Assembly (NCBI GenBank): GCA_963969495.1
Contig: OZ018318.1
Location: forward strand, 170,645,258-170,709,257
Length of the DNA: 64,000 bases
DNA from: Ceratothoa steindachneri
Lineage: Eukaryota; Arthropoda; Malacostraca; Isopoda; Cymothoidae
Direction: 5' to 3'
Positions 1 through 10,008 of this stretch are shown piece after piece. Within the stretch, counting starts at the first letter, position 1, and the number at the start of each line of letters is the position of its first letter. The notes beneath the pieces are model-generated. The model did no database searches, was not told where the DNA came from, and saw only the letters and a list, made by a program, of their open reading frames with translations. Position numbers and translations under genes: made by a program.

Positions 1-51
1 TACTCACACTCATGCACCCAGAGGATACTTCAGCAGGTACCCTCTTACCAT

Positions 52-1775
52 TCAGTTTCCCGCTTCAGACTTTCCATTCACACCTTGCGCTCTCAGTCTA
101 ATCCAACACTTTTCACTCGAATGTCCTTCCATCGCACAATAGCTACATACATTCCTCTGGTCACGACACATCCTTGCATAATGACCAGCCTTTCCACAAT
201 TACCACATGCATATTTCATACTTTCCCCACCAGTTGCTCCACCATTCAACCTCGGACAATCTTTCTTCAAATGGCCTATTTCTTTACACTCGAAGCACTC
301 TTTCACACTTTCCTGGCAATCCTTTATCATATGCCCTTTCTTACCACACCCAAAACATGCACCAGATGTCCACCTACATTCTGCCAACATATGACCTTTC
401 CTTCCACACGGACGACATTCCACAATCTTTCTCCCACCATTCGGTCTCTCGTTTGCTGGGACATACCTTGGTTTCTCTCTCATATATCCGTTCCCACGCT
501 TGAAATTCATCTGCCCCCTTCCATTCGACCACCCTCCATTTGCCCATCCATTCTGCCGGCCCAGGAAGTTTGACATCACTCCAGATGGTGCAGCCTTCAG
601 GGCATCCCTGTAGCTGACAAACTGCTGGGGTGGATGAAAGCTCCTGGGCTTCTTACCTCCAACATTCACACTCTACCATCCATCCTCTTCTAGATCGCTT
701 TCATCATCAAATCGTTCCACATCAACCGTTCACCTGTCAGTCTCACTCTCTCCTTTCTCTTTCCACTCAGCCATTCACTCACCTTTCGCGGGATCGTGTC
801 CAAAAACTTCCTCATGAGTGGTTTACATTCATTTACATCATCATCACCATACCTCGTTCTTGCCATACTCTCAAGCCTATGTGCATACATATTCACACTT
901 TCACTCTTCCCCATTCGAGCCTTCTCAAATTCATTCACCCTTTTATACTTCACACACTCTTTCATTCGTTTCACCTGCCCAATCAATCTCTTCTTCACTA
1001 CATCATTCTTTGGCTCTCCCACACTCGTTATCACTCGCAAGAACTCCAACACTTTCCCATCCAAACAATCTCCCAGAACACTCACCCAGTGACCCTTGTT
1101 CTGCGGGTACTTGAGCTTGCAGTACCGCTCAAAATCCCCAAAGAACTCATCCATACTCTTTACCCCATGCAATCTAAACTTATGAATCCTTGGCACTTCC
1201 CTAATCAAAATTCCTTTCCCCACATTCACTTCACTCTCCGAAGAGCTACTCTCGGTCTCACTTATTCCAATCATATTGTCACTCTCTCCCTCATCTGAGT
1301 ATAGCGAATCCACACTCTTCCCTCTCGCCTTCTTATCCTTAACCTTAGAACCATGCTTACTTCCTCTCTTACTTTCCACTCTCTTCCATTCACCCCCTTT
1401 CCTACCACTCACAGTATCTTCTTTAGACTCAATCCTACTGCCATCCATTCCATTTAGCGGAGTCCCTTCAGTAGGAGCAGGGGTCAGGGTTGTAGGTCCT
1501 GGGACTGATCCAGCCCCTGTCATCATTTTATACAGGTCCTGCATCCGTCAGTCCGTCTGATCCTGTCGGTCTCCCATTTCCTTCTTCATCCTATCAGTCT
1601 TTTCATTCATCCCTTTTATTTTATTCTCCATTCCCTCCATCATTCCCCGCAACATTTCACACTCCTCTTCTTTCTTTCTCAACTCCAGTCTCAATCGCAC
1701 TACTTCTTCATTCAATGTTTCCGCTATAGCCATTGTTCCCAAGTTAGTAAAAAGATAGGAGGAGGGAAAAATCAA
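52..1775 (-). pseudogene. Gag polyprotein of LTR retrotransposon, broken by an in-frame stop and a frameshift
   Basis: Three minus-strand open segments belong together. 1775-1548 starts at ATG and carries a coiled-coil-like acidic/basic stretch (roughly residues 10-70). 1544-690 is in the same frame after a single TGA and holds an acidic low-complexity region followed by a capsid-like domain rich in W, L and charged residues (about residues 125-280). 669-52 is in another frame and carries five CX2CX4HX4C zinc knuckles, for example CFGCGKKGHMIKDC and CGNCGKAGHYARMC. Gag packages element RNA and forms virus-like particles in the cytoplasm. The TGA and the frame change near 690 are either decay or sequencing error; programmed recoding between capsid and knuckles is not usual for Gypsy elements. 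Confidence 0.72.
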
Positions 1776-1849
1776 TCAAACTACTTGTCACACTAATTGG
1801 GTATGGACTGCAATCCAATCCAGTCACTCTCCCAGTTTCGAAGTCTCAC

Positions 1850-1867
1850 GTCCCTATTCGGGCGCCA
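1850..1867 (-). other. Primer-binding site, tRNA-Lys type
   Basis: The minus strand reads TGGCGCCCGAATAGGGAC, which differs at one base from the well-known 18-nt primer site complementary to the 3' end of tRNA-Lys. It lies 2 nt inside the LTR edge (…GCTACA), the expected spacing for a minus-strand cDNA primer site. Confidence 0.8.
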
Positions 1868-1869
1868 AA

Positions 1870-2400
1870 TGTAGCGGGCCGAAAATATATCTCTAATCCC
1901 AATCGATAATCGATCCAACCCGCTTCATACACTATCCGCACGTGAGAAATCGAGGGAGAATGAAACGGATTGTATGTACAGTCCTTTACTAACAAAAAAT
2001 ACAATATTTACAAAAAATATGGATAAATATGCACAAAATATCTACAATAGAGAGGGGCGATTATATTGGAGATCTTACTTTTCACCCAAAAATACAAAAA
2101 GAAAATCCTATATATATGAATACTATTTAATCTATCCTAATAAACATAAAAAATCAAACAACTAAAAAAATCCTGACTACAACAGTCAATATATAAACAA
2201 CAAACAAGGCCTCACTTTATACAAAGAGGATGGGGAGATGTCCAGCCACCTGCCACTCGAGCGAGCAAAATGCCTAGGACTTACAACAAGTGTGGCACCT
2301 CTGCGCTTGATGGAAGATAATGACCTTAAAAAGCTTGCGTGGCTATTATAAGCCCTCCTTCATTAAGCTATACGATTGGCCTTTATTTATTAACAATAAT
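1870..2400 (-). repeat. 5' LTR (inner edge certain, outer edge not placed)
   Basis: On the plus strand this starts TGTAGC, so on the element strand the LTR ends GCTACA, with the canonical CA terminus directly before the primer site. The sequence is AT-rich. No matching TGTAGC start was found on the minus strand further right, so the outer limit given is an estimate. Confidence 0.5.
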
Positions 2401-2619
2401 AATATATAGCTTTCCAGGATATAACGCTTTGTTTGTAATATAAGGATATACGAAACTAAGTCCTATCTTTCCAGAATATGGTGCCTGGAAAGAAAGAAAA
2501 AAACATGGTAATCATTTTTATACATAAAATAAACAAAAAACAACAAACCCATTCCCATTCAGACACACACACATTTTTACAGAGGAAGGGATAGGGTACT
2601 GAGAAAAGGGGTGGGAGAA
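2401..2619. other. No recognisable feature
   Basis: AT-rich sequence between the LTR and the RT fragment. It may contain the outer part of the LTR. No coding signal was seen. Confidence 0.3.
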
Positions 2620-3480
2620 TGGCCCTTTTACACACACTCACATTCGCTCCACCACAGCGCTCTAGCATTCATCACCATCTCTCTCACCCTCCCTATAGGA
2701 TCATCAGGCTCTGCTCTCATCACATGACCATACCACCTCAGTCTCCCTCTTATCAGTCTAGATTTAATATCTTTAGACCACACCTATTCCTCACTTCCTC
2801 ATTTGTAATTTCATCCTGCCACTTGACTCCAGCCATGTATCTCATCATTCTGTTATCTTTACTTCTCAAGATTTTCTCCATTTCTTCTCCGAGGGCCCAT
2901 GTTTCTGATCCATATAACAACATTGATCTTACACAGGCTTCATGTGCCTGGGATCTAACTTTCAGTGGTGGGCTCTTGTTCACCAATAAACTTACAATTT
3001 CATTCCATTTAGACCAAGCAATTGCAACTCTAACTCTAACAGCCCTCTCCACTCCAGCTTCACAATCTATAATATCTCCCAAATAGCAGAAATATTCCGC
3101 TTGCAGCTTACCACCTTCCACCTCCACACAGTCTTCCTCCTGCTCAACTTCTTCAATGCACTTTGGATACCTAAACTGCTGCACCCCACTAACTCTTCTA
3201 AACCCTGAACATCTTTTACGGCACCACTTATTGCACTCCCTGCAGAGAACTGAATTTGACTCTACTCCTCTTCCACAAACTCACATGGCACCCATCCAGA
3301 TTGAATCTTTTTCTTTTCCTTTTCCCCTGTTACCATTGCTTTTGTCTTGTCCATATTCACCTTTAAACCCACTAACATTCATGAGACCTTTGAATGTATC
3401 TTTCACTTCCGCCATTAGTAATTGCAGTTTCTCCCTATTTTTGTGCCTATTGCTCAAGCAGGAGTAGGAAACTGTTTCCT
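2620..3480 (-). pseudogene. LINE reverse-transcriptase C-terminal fragment (RTE/Jockey-like, different from NL1)
   Basis: The best open stretch is 3184-2753 on the minus strand. It carries the post-catalytic RT/thumb signature YLGDIIDCEAGVERAV followed by RSMLLYGSETWAL and a MMRYMAGVKWQDEI segment. Coding similarity continues upstream in shifted frames with a Cys-rich VLCRECNKWCRKRC stretch just before residue 1 and a KVNMDKTKAMV-like segment near 3360-3400. It also continues downstream with RLRWYGHVMRAEPDD near 2750-2650. These are features of arthropod and mollusc LINE RT proteins annotated as RT-like. At least two frameshifts and a stop make it a relic. The catalytic RT motif is not present, so the copy is 5'-truncated or rearranged. 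Confidence 0.72.
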
Positions 3481-4244
3481 AGTCTTTCAAGGTTATCGTA
3501 CCGAGTGTGATTAGTCACTTGCCGATTATTTTTTACAATTATCTTGTCAAACTTTTGTCTACATGCACTTGATACTTGGAGTGTTGTTCTGGACAATACA
3601 AATAATTGAACCCTGTCACTGGGTTGACTTAAACACACCCATCAGCTTGGTGGAGTTGTTGGTGTGCTTACTCCTAGCTCCCTTTCCACTACTTTTTTTT
3701 TTACTCTAGAACCTCTTTCACCCTTTTGTTTACCTCCACTTGGTATTTGGAGTCCCTGTAATAACCATGGCGATGTGTTTACCTGGCTGTTTTCCTGATA
3801 GGACCCGGTACCATGTATGACCCCAGCTTAAGCTTCTTCCTCTTGCTACCACCCACCTCATCATTTTGTACCATCTCTTATCACTTTCTTTCCACTTTTG
3901 TTGGTCCGTTCTACTGCCACCATAAGGAGCAAGCAACATGTTTCTACCTACCTGCTGTGCTGATGGGAATCTTACCAAGTCCACCCCAGCTTAGTCTCTT
4001 CCTCAAAGCATTTTGTTGAGTTAATAGAGCTACTTCGTCTGGGTTTGGATCCGGGCTCAGAGCTAGTCTCTGGGGCTTAGATTCTTTGGGAGTGGCCCAT
4101 CCCCTTACATTCACTTTTTTTTTGCTACCAAGAAAGGCAGTCACCAGTTGATGCTCAGTCCATGGGCCTGGGCTTTAACCAAGAGGGGATGAGGTAAGGA
4201 ACAATGATCCACCAGTATAGGTTATGCACAGTCTGCTCAGGTTC
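3481..4244. repeat. Unassigned spacer with a copy of a dispersed repeat (about 3610-3720)
   Basis: The stretch near 3615-3700 (CCTGTCACTGGGTTGACTT, then a TTGGTGTGCTTACTC block) resembles parts of repeats at 30600-30775, 44010-44160 and 62560-62690. No coding signal or terminal repeat was identified, so the element type is unknown. Confidence 0.35.
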
Positions 4245-5380
4245 AAGGTCTGGGTCACCATGCCCACTGATGAAGTCCATTTAAACACCCTTTACCATCG
4301 TCGGAGTTACCCCCCCCTCCTGTTTTTTTCAGGGGCCCCTTCAAACTTCTTTTAACCTGAGAGGAGGCTTACTCTGGATGAAGGGACCCCCTTCCTCTCA
4401 CCCACTTCTATGGAGCTGCCCCTTATAACAAGGATAAAGCTCCCCCTCTGGGGAGACTACTCTATCAATCCCATGAGTCAGGTCCTTGCGACCTGATCAA
4501 CGAGCTGGAATAGGTGTCCTAAATGTGGATGAGTTTACTCATCACTGCCCAAGCCCCTGTTCATTTTCCTGTCTCGATCTATCTTTGTGTTCTCTGGCGC
4601 AGGTGCGGTGGTCTGCATTCTAGGAAATGACTGATTTCTCTCTTAGTCGAAGAGTTTAGGTCGGTGGATGAGGCCGTTGAGTTCTCCGGCAGCCTCATTG
4701 CCGTGGGCATGACTACTATCCCTAAAACGTCTGGCCGTTCTGCACGTCGACCGCTTCTGTGGTAGTCAGTCGAGTGTGAGACAGCTCTCAAACAAGTTAT
4801 GCCTGCATGCACCATAAGAGCGGCCCGAACGATTTCACTGTCAGTGAATTTCGTCGAGCAAGGGCTAGGTTCCCGCATGTTTCGAAGCACGCCCGTCGCT
4901 CTTTCTGGCGGCATACGTGTCTTCACAACGGGAACCCTCTAGCAGAGGTATGGATTCGGGACAAGTTGTCACCCCCCTTCCTCTCCCGTTCTCCAGGAGA
5001 ATGGGACCACAATCTCTGACCCCGCGTCCGAGGCGTAGTCCTCCGCATTCGTTAGCCCGGATGATGCTCCCCCATCATTCAATACGCGTCGTGATTTCGC
5101 GGAAGACGGAAACCCCTTCAACGACAAGTTTACATTTAGTGAGTTGCCTTGCGCTCTCGTGAGCGGACACTTTTCCTTTTCCGGACGATGTCCCATACGC
5201 CATGCTTAGACACCTAACCCTAGGTGAGCGAGGCATGGCATTCGGTACATTTGTTCAACAGGATCTGGGTAGAAGTTATCCTCCCAGAATCCTGGAGAAT
5301 CGCTACTGTGCTCGCTTTTCGCAAACCGGGGAGAGATCATTCCACCCCAGCCGGTTTCCGTACAATCTCTAACCTCCTGC

Positions 5381-5529
5381 TTGCTTCCTTTCCCCCTTTT
5401 GGGGTGTTTTTTTTTTTTCTCTCTTTAATTTTATTTTAAAGTAGCCTAGAACTAGGCCAGTTTTAATACGGCGACTAATGCCCAAGTAGGCAGTCGCCAG
5501 ATGAGCTCTTAAAAAAAAAAAAAAAAAAA
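5381..5529 (+). mobile_element. 3'-UTR-only NL1 insertion with poly(A) tail
   Basis: A 149-bp piece identical in layout to the last part of the NL1 3' UTR (TTGCTTCCTTT…, AGCCTAGAACTAGGC, hairpin, GAGCTCTT, A19) interrupts the RT reading of NL1-H. TCCTGC stands on both sides (5375-5380 and 5530-5535), a short target duplication. This is a strongly 5'-truncated retrotransposition product, and removing it restores the alignment to other copies. Confidence 0.88.
5470..5498 (+). other. NL1 3' hairpin (consensus form)
   Basis: GGCGACT pairs with AGTCGCC. Inside lie a 3-nt AAT bulge, a GCC/GGC inner stem and the loop CAAGTA. It is followed by AGATGAGCTCTT and poly(A). Confidence 0.85.
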
Positions 5530-6330
5530 TCCTGCGTGTACAAGTTGATAGAGAAATTGGTAAATGTTAGATTAGCCTTTCTGGACATCGGAGGCCATAT
5601 GCCCTCTGCGCAGTGTGGCTTCAGCAAGTTTCACTCCACGTTAGATGCGCTGCTCCGAGTGAAAAATGCCGTCTGCGAGGCCTTCATTCATAGACAGTAC
5701 CACGCCTCGGTGTTTCCGATGTTGGGAAGACCTATGACCCGCATGGCAATACAGTATCATGGAGACTCTCCACACGATGTAGGCGCGGGGACGCCTCCCA
5801 ATCTTTATATCTGAAATTTTGCGTGATCTTCCATTCCGCGGGGGGGGGGGGCGGCTCCTTGGCTCAATGGGACAGGAATAGGGTGTCCTCAGTGTCTTCA
5901 CACTTTGCCCATAGCATCAACATCATCACTCGGTACTGCCAGAACATGTTCTCGCTACGCTCTACGTGGACGACCTTTCGATCTCCTTTGGCGCAGCCCA
6001 GACGCTAACTTTGGACCGTTGACTCGAACAGGCATTGAACCGCGTTTCTTGCTATGCCAAAATGCACAGGGTTCAGTTTTCCTGGACTAAGACTAAGGTG
6101 GTGCACTACTATTGCCATCCACTGCTCCACTCTGACCAGACTTGTTTCTAAATGGGGTTCGCCTGGAATTGGTGGACTCGCATCGTTTCCTTGGTATTGT
6201 ATTTGACCGACGCCTCACTTGGGAGGCTCATATTCGCAGCCTTATGGTCTCTTGTACCTGTGCCATGGATATTCATAGTTCTTGGGCGCTCATAGGGCTA
6301 CTGTCTTACTTTTTTATAGGTTCTTACTAT

Positions 6331-6567
6331 TTTACTTCCTTGCTTTTTATTCGATCGATCGGGCCTACCTCTGACCCCCAAACCGTTCCTTCTTGTTATC
6401 TTTTTTTTTTTTTGGTGTTTTTCTTTTAGCTGTTGTCCTTTTTTATCGTTATTTATTTACATATTATTTGTTTTTTCATATAGCCTATTAGTAAGTAGGC
6501 TCTGGTGAGTACGGCGACTTATGCCCAAGTAGGCAGTCGCCAGATGGGGTTGTAAAAAAAATAAAAA
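6331..6567 (+). mobile_element. NL1 3'-UTR fragment with hairpin and A-rich tail
   Basis: T-rich 3' UTR, a small GCCTA…TAGGC stem at 6483-6500, the 29-nt hairpin at 6513-6541 and the tail AAAAAAAATAAAAA. It is either the end of NL1-H after an internal deletion or a separate truncated insertion. Confidence 0.7.
6513..6541 (+). other. NL1 3' hairpin
   Basis: Same fold as the copy at 5470, with TAT in the bulge instead of AAT. Confidence 0.85.
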
Positions 6568-6950
6568 TGGAGCGGTCGCCTGCGCCTTATTGTGATGACT
6601 GCATTGGTCCCCCAGACTGTTTGGCACATTATGAGCGGGGTCGCTACCGCTTGTCCTTTGTACTTGGGACTGGTTCGTGCACACAGACTAGCGGACTGTA
6701 CGATTTTTTTGAGGTTTTATTTGACTCTTCGTTGTAGGTCGCATGTTCGTGCGCAGAGGGAGGCGGGCCGACTTCCGAACGCGTTTCCCTCTAGTTGCCG
6801 TTTTGCTTATCTTGTGGCCTTTTTCATTCCTTCTTTTCTAGCTTTTTTTCTGTTTTATCTATTTGTTTTTGTTTTTTTTTTATTATTAGGCTTTTTGTTG
6901 TCAACTATGGCGACTTTTGCCTTGGTATGCAAAAGTCGGGTTTAGCCAGT
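6568..6950 (+). mobile_element. NL1 fragment: ORF2 C-terminus and 3' UTR
   Basis: The start matches the ORF2 C-terminal Cys/His segment (GCGCCTTATTGTGATGACTGC, then the CCCCAGACTGTT block). It continues through the GGTCGCTACCGC block and a T-rich 3' UTR to a diverged hairpin at 6911-6938. Part of the Cys/His motif is deleted. Confidence 0.7.
6911..6938 (+). other. NL1 3' hairpin, variant with a fully paired 10-bp stem
   Basis: CGACTTTTGC pairs perfectly with GCAAAAGTCG around the loop CTTGGTAT. The bulge bases of the consensus are here matched by extra bases in the right arm. Confidence 0.7.
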
Positions 6951-7025
6951 CTGTAAGTTGGTCCAAGGCCTAGACAAATCGCGGAGAGCTGCACCCTTCT
7001 TCTTAGACTTCCTAGAACAAGTTAA
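6951..7025 (+). mobile_element. Small NL1 ORF1 zinc-knuckle fragment
   Basis: GTAAGTTGGTCCAAGGCC and the following CGGAGAGCTGCACCC match the zinc-knuckle part of ORF1 at 14925-15000 and 46875-46950. About 75 bp is recognisable, joined directly to ORF2 C-terminal sequence. Confidence 0.5.
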
Positions 7026-7383
7026 GTGCCTTCTCGCCGCGAATATTCCCATGAACCTACCCCATTAATGACGCGACGGATTCAGGTTGCTTTCTGTCGT
7101 CTCCAAATTGGACACACTTGCGGGATGCACCGCCATTTGATGGAGCGCTCGCATGCCCCTTATTGTGACGACTGCGTTGTCCCTCAGACTGTTCGACACA
7201 TTCTTGTTGAATATCAGTCTGGGTCGAGCGGGATGGCTGCCGCTTGTCCTTCGTACTTGGGACTGATTCGTGCACTCAGACTTGCAAACTATACGACATT
7301 ATGGAGGAAGCTGGCCTGCTTAACTCTGATTTTTTTTGTAGAGTGCATGTTTCTGCGCCGTGGGGAGGCGGTCCTACTCCCCT
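7026..7383 (+). mobile_element. Older NL1 copy, left part (ORF2 C-terminus and start of 3' UTR), split by NL1-A
   Basis: 7070-7280 encodes the ORF2 C-terminal region: RRIQVAFCRLQIGHTCGMHRHLME, then YCDDCVVPQTVRHILVEY, which aligns with 13360-13510 and 29590-29740. The 3' UTR starts at about 7300 and is cut by the 5' end of NL1-A. Its missing part resumes after NL1-A at 13804 (CGCTGGATCGCTCCCTTTTGCC, then T-rich sequence to about 13980). This shows a nested insertion. Confidence 0.72.
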
Positions 7384-7889
7384 GGGGCGCGGCGATTTGC
7401 CATCGTGGCCGCCGTGCTAACGGGACTCAGCACCCCGTCCGGCCCCAGCTTAGCCTCTCTTCCTTCCTTAAAAACACTTGTTTCCTCTCTTTTCACACAA
7501 CCTCTCTTACAACTTTCTCTGGTCAGCCTCTAATTTCACAGGGTAAATGCTGACCGTCTTCTCAAGCCAACAGTCCCGGATCGGGGCTGAGGGGGGAGGG
7601 GACAATGTTCCCTAACCCCTGAGCTCCGGTTCGGGTTTTTTTTTAACAACCTGCTTCATCCCCACCCATACCTTCCTCACATCCCTTTTCATCTCTTCTT
7701 CACATTCTATCCATTTTTACGCCGTGTCTAAGGTGGAGCCGCCATGCCGATGGACTGCCAGGCCACCAGGCGGGAGGGGTGGTCCGAAATGGCGGCACCT
7801 GGCTCTGCCAGGCCTGTAAGCACCTCTTGCAGTGCGGGCAACTCAAGGGGTGATGAGCGATTGCGTCCCGTATAAAAAAGAGGGTCACC
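7384..7889 (+). promoter_or_regulatory. NL1-A 5' UTR, presumed internal promoter
   Basis: 506 bp without coding signal. Its first ~40 bp (GGGGCGCGGC, ATTTGCCATC, GGCCGCCGTGCTAACGG) recur at 44786 and, from GGCC on, at 17247. LINE transcription normally starts at the first base from an internal promoter, so the shared GC-rich start is the best candidate. No TATA box is evident. The region ends in GAGGGTCACC just before the ORF1 ATG. Confidence 0.45.
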
Positions 7890-9686
7890 ATGCCCATGTA
7901 TGAAAAAACAACCAAAAAACCCCAACACCCAACTTCGTCTGAAACAGCGACGGAGCCGCCCTCGGGCAGCTCCAGCAAAAAAATGGAGTTCGCCCCCTCC
8001 TGTGCTTGCGCAAGGGACCCTCAATATCTTCAACCGGAAAGGAGGCTTACTCCTCTCCTACGCCTACGGGTGAAGGGGACTCCCCCTCACCCCCTTCTCT
8101 GGAGGTGCTTTCTGGGCACCTACCTCTTACCAGCGGCAGTCCGCTCTGTTCTTTCCAAGGGGACTCCCAAGAAAGCCAGCAGGCAGCCCTTAGCCAGCCG
8201 CTCCACATCGAAGCAGCTCGGTAGGGCAAACCCCCTTAGGGAGGAGAGGGAAGCCAGACCCCTTCGGTCGCTTCCCTCAAAAGACCTGCTGGCAAGAATA
8301 TTGAACCTTGCCGGGGTCAAGGCCCATGCCTCCCCACACAAGACTAGTGACGATACTGCCAACGGGACCTGCGATGTCATGGGGGGGGGGGGCAGCTGGA
8401 GGCCCCCCCTGAGATAGACATGGTCCTTGAGGAAACCCAGCCTCAGACGGTAGGGCCTTGCATGGGGGTGAATCCGGGCTCGGCGCAAAGCACCGAACCC
8501 GAATCCGCCCCTATGCAGGGTCCTCCTCAAACGGCTGTGGTTTCCGAAGCAGTACAAGGAGGGAAGGGATCTCCTCCGACCGGTGCCCCCACGACTACCA
8601 GGACCTTCTCCATTTCGGAGAAGTACCTGGCTGAGGCCGGTCCATCTGGCCTGGGGGCTCCTTCCGACGGAGGTGAGAAGCGGGTTCATTCCCCGCCCTC
8701 CTCTCCAAAAAAGACTCGGGCTCCTCTCCATCCGCGGGGGCTACGGGGACGGATGGGTCTGCTGCCACTTTGGCAAGCGACCAAGCCAAGATCGGCACAT
8801 CCGGCCTCTCTGCCCCCTTGGGTACGGAGCTCCTGACCATGAAAAGACCAAAAGTGCACAGGGCGGAGCCTCGATGACATCGGGGCCCCTCATTCAGAGG
8901 TTACCTGGCGTTTTCGAGCCCGCTGGCTTCAAACGCTTCCTCGTTATTCGCTCAACTGATGGCACAATGTTGTCCAAGGGCAACATGATCCATCAGAGGA
9001 GAGGATTAGCTAGTGCAATTGGTAGAGAGCCGAAGGTGACCCGTTTCTCGGATGGGAGCCTTCTGGCGAATGCGGCGAATCCCGCCGAGGCGGCCAAGAT
9101 AAGTGCTCTTCGGACACTTCATGGCACCCCGGTGAGTGTGATGCCGCACTCTACCATGAACTTTGTAAAAGGAGTAGTATAAGTAGTATATGCGAGGGAA
9201 CTCGTTGACTACTCCATTGAGGACATCACCCTAGAGCTGGCCAACCATGGGGCGGTCAAGTTCGAACGTGTGATGAGAAAACAGGGAGGGGCCTTGAGAC
9301 CCACCCCTACACTCTTCGAAGCAATGTGGTGCATATCTCCTTGAGAAAGAAATCCTGGCCGTTCAAGCCCAGGATCGACTCTCATTCCGCGAGGCTAAGG
9401 ACTTGGTCCTGGCGCGCCCGGCTCTTCCTGGGACGTCATATGCATCAATAGTTAGAAAGGCACCCTCTTCTCATGGCCCATTCGGAGCCCTTCTGCGGGC
9501 TCTACCCAACCCGGGCGCTTCCCTGGTAAAGCTGGCGGCAAAAAGGGTTCATACCCAGCCCTGGCTAAAACCAGTGCTCCCCCCTCTTCCCCCAGCGTGA
9601 CCGTTTCCCGTAATGCGAAACGGCCACGCGCCTCCACCGAGTCGTTAGACTCACGGGAGGCAACACCCCTTGAAGATGGTCGCTAG
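7890..9686 (+). pseudogene. NL1-A ORF1, nucleic-acid-binding Gag-like protein, broken
   Basis: The ATG at 7890 sits in the same context (GGTCACCATGCCC) as at 45273, which decides the start. The first part (7890-8417) is low-complexity Ser/Pro/Lys. After a frame change the middle part has SISEKYLAEAGPSGLGAP. The conserved core (about 8880-9240) carries GVFEPAGFKRFLVIRSTDGT, then GREPKVTRFSDGSLLANA and HSTMNFVKGVV, a block typical of LINE ORF1 proteins that bind element RNA. The three zinc knuckles found at 46790-46970 are absent: sequence jumps from 9318 to the last knuckle at a TCTTCG repeat. A TAA at 9181 and frameshifts break the frame. The reading ends at TAG near 9684-9686. Confidence 0.8.
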
Positions 9687-10008
9687 GCCATCTTCCGGGG
9701 TTCCTAAAGCTGTCCCCCGAAAGGAGGACAGCAACAAAGGAGCTTCGGCTCCTTCGCCCACGCCCCGAGGTGTGGTGGGTGGCTCGGAGACCGTGGTTCC
9801 TCAAAAAGAGGGGGCCCCCGCCTCCGAAGCCGCAACGCCCGCCTAAGGTTTCGAGGCGGAGGGGGGAAAAGACTCGCATGGCGAGCCCAACCTCTCCCAA
9901 TAAGTCCTCGAAGGCGACAGCGCTTTGTCCGGCCAACAGCGCCCGGGGTTCTGCCCCCGGGAAGCGTACGGCGATTCCCGTGAGGGTCTTCAGTTCGAGG
10001 ACGGCCCC

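Larger units (their letters stand above)
1..2400 (-). mobile_element. Gypsy-like LTR retrotransposon, 5' portion (LTR, primer site, gag); pol lies off the left edge
   Basis: Read on the minus strand, the order is LTR, primer-binding site, untranslated leader, then gag running toward base 1, which is the normal 5' layout of a Gypsy or retrovirus-like LTR element. The window starts just after the zinc-knuckle region, so protease, RT and integrase would lie to the left. The distal LTR edge could not be placed because only one LTR is in view. Gag is interrupted, so this copy is defective as read. The Gypsy assignment is inferred from the capsid-like domain followed by zinc knuckles and from the primer site; a BEL element is less likely. 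Confidence 0.7.
4245..6330 (+). mobile_element. NL1-H, internally deleted non-LTR retrotransposon copy, later hit by another insertion
   Basis: The left end matches the NL1 ORF1 start region (GGGTCACCATGCCC at about 4255, also seen at 7882 and 45266) and runs to about 4430. It then jumps to the C-terminal part of the endonuclease and the N-terminal RT domain (4435-5380), and after a 149-bp insertion continues with the RT core (5536-6330). Most of ORF1 and half of the endonuclease are missing. Frames shift repeatedly. It is one of the most diverged NL1 copies in the window. Confidence 0.75.
4435..6330 (+). pseudogene. NL1 ORF2 fragment: endonuclease C-terminus and reverse transcriptase
   Basis: Recognisable blocks, by comparison with the better copies at 10350-12300 and 47500-49300, are: an endonuclease segment with GVLNVDEF-like sequence (about 4500-4540), the RT N-terminal region (EEFRSVDEAVEF-like at about 4650), the RT block with VCKLIEKLVNVRLAF (5535-5580), the CGFSKFHSTLDALLRV block (5610-5660) and the region around the YVDD box (5955-5990). 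Downstream, FLNGVRLELVDSHRFLGIVFDRRLTWEAH is spread over 6142-6230. Multiple stops and frameshifts rule out function. Confidence 0.75.

Noticed and set aside
8120..8731. 203-codon minus-strand open frame
   Set aside because: It lies opposite NL1 ORF1 in GC-rich sequence, shows no motif, and the plus strand explains the region.
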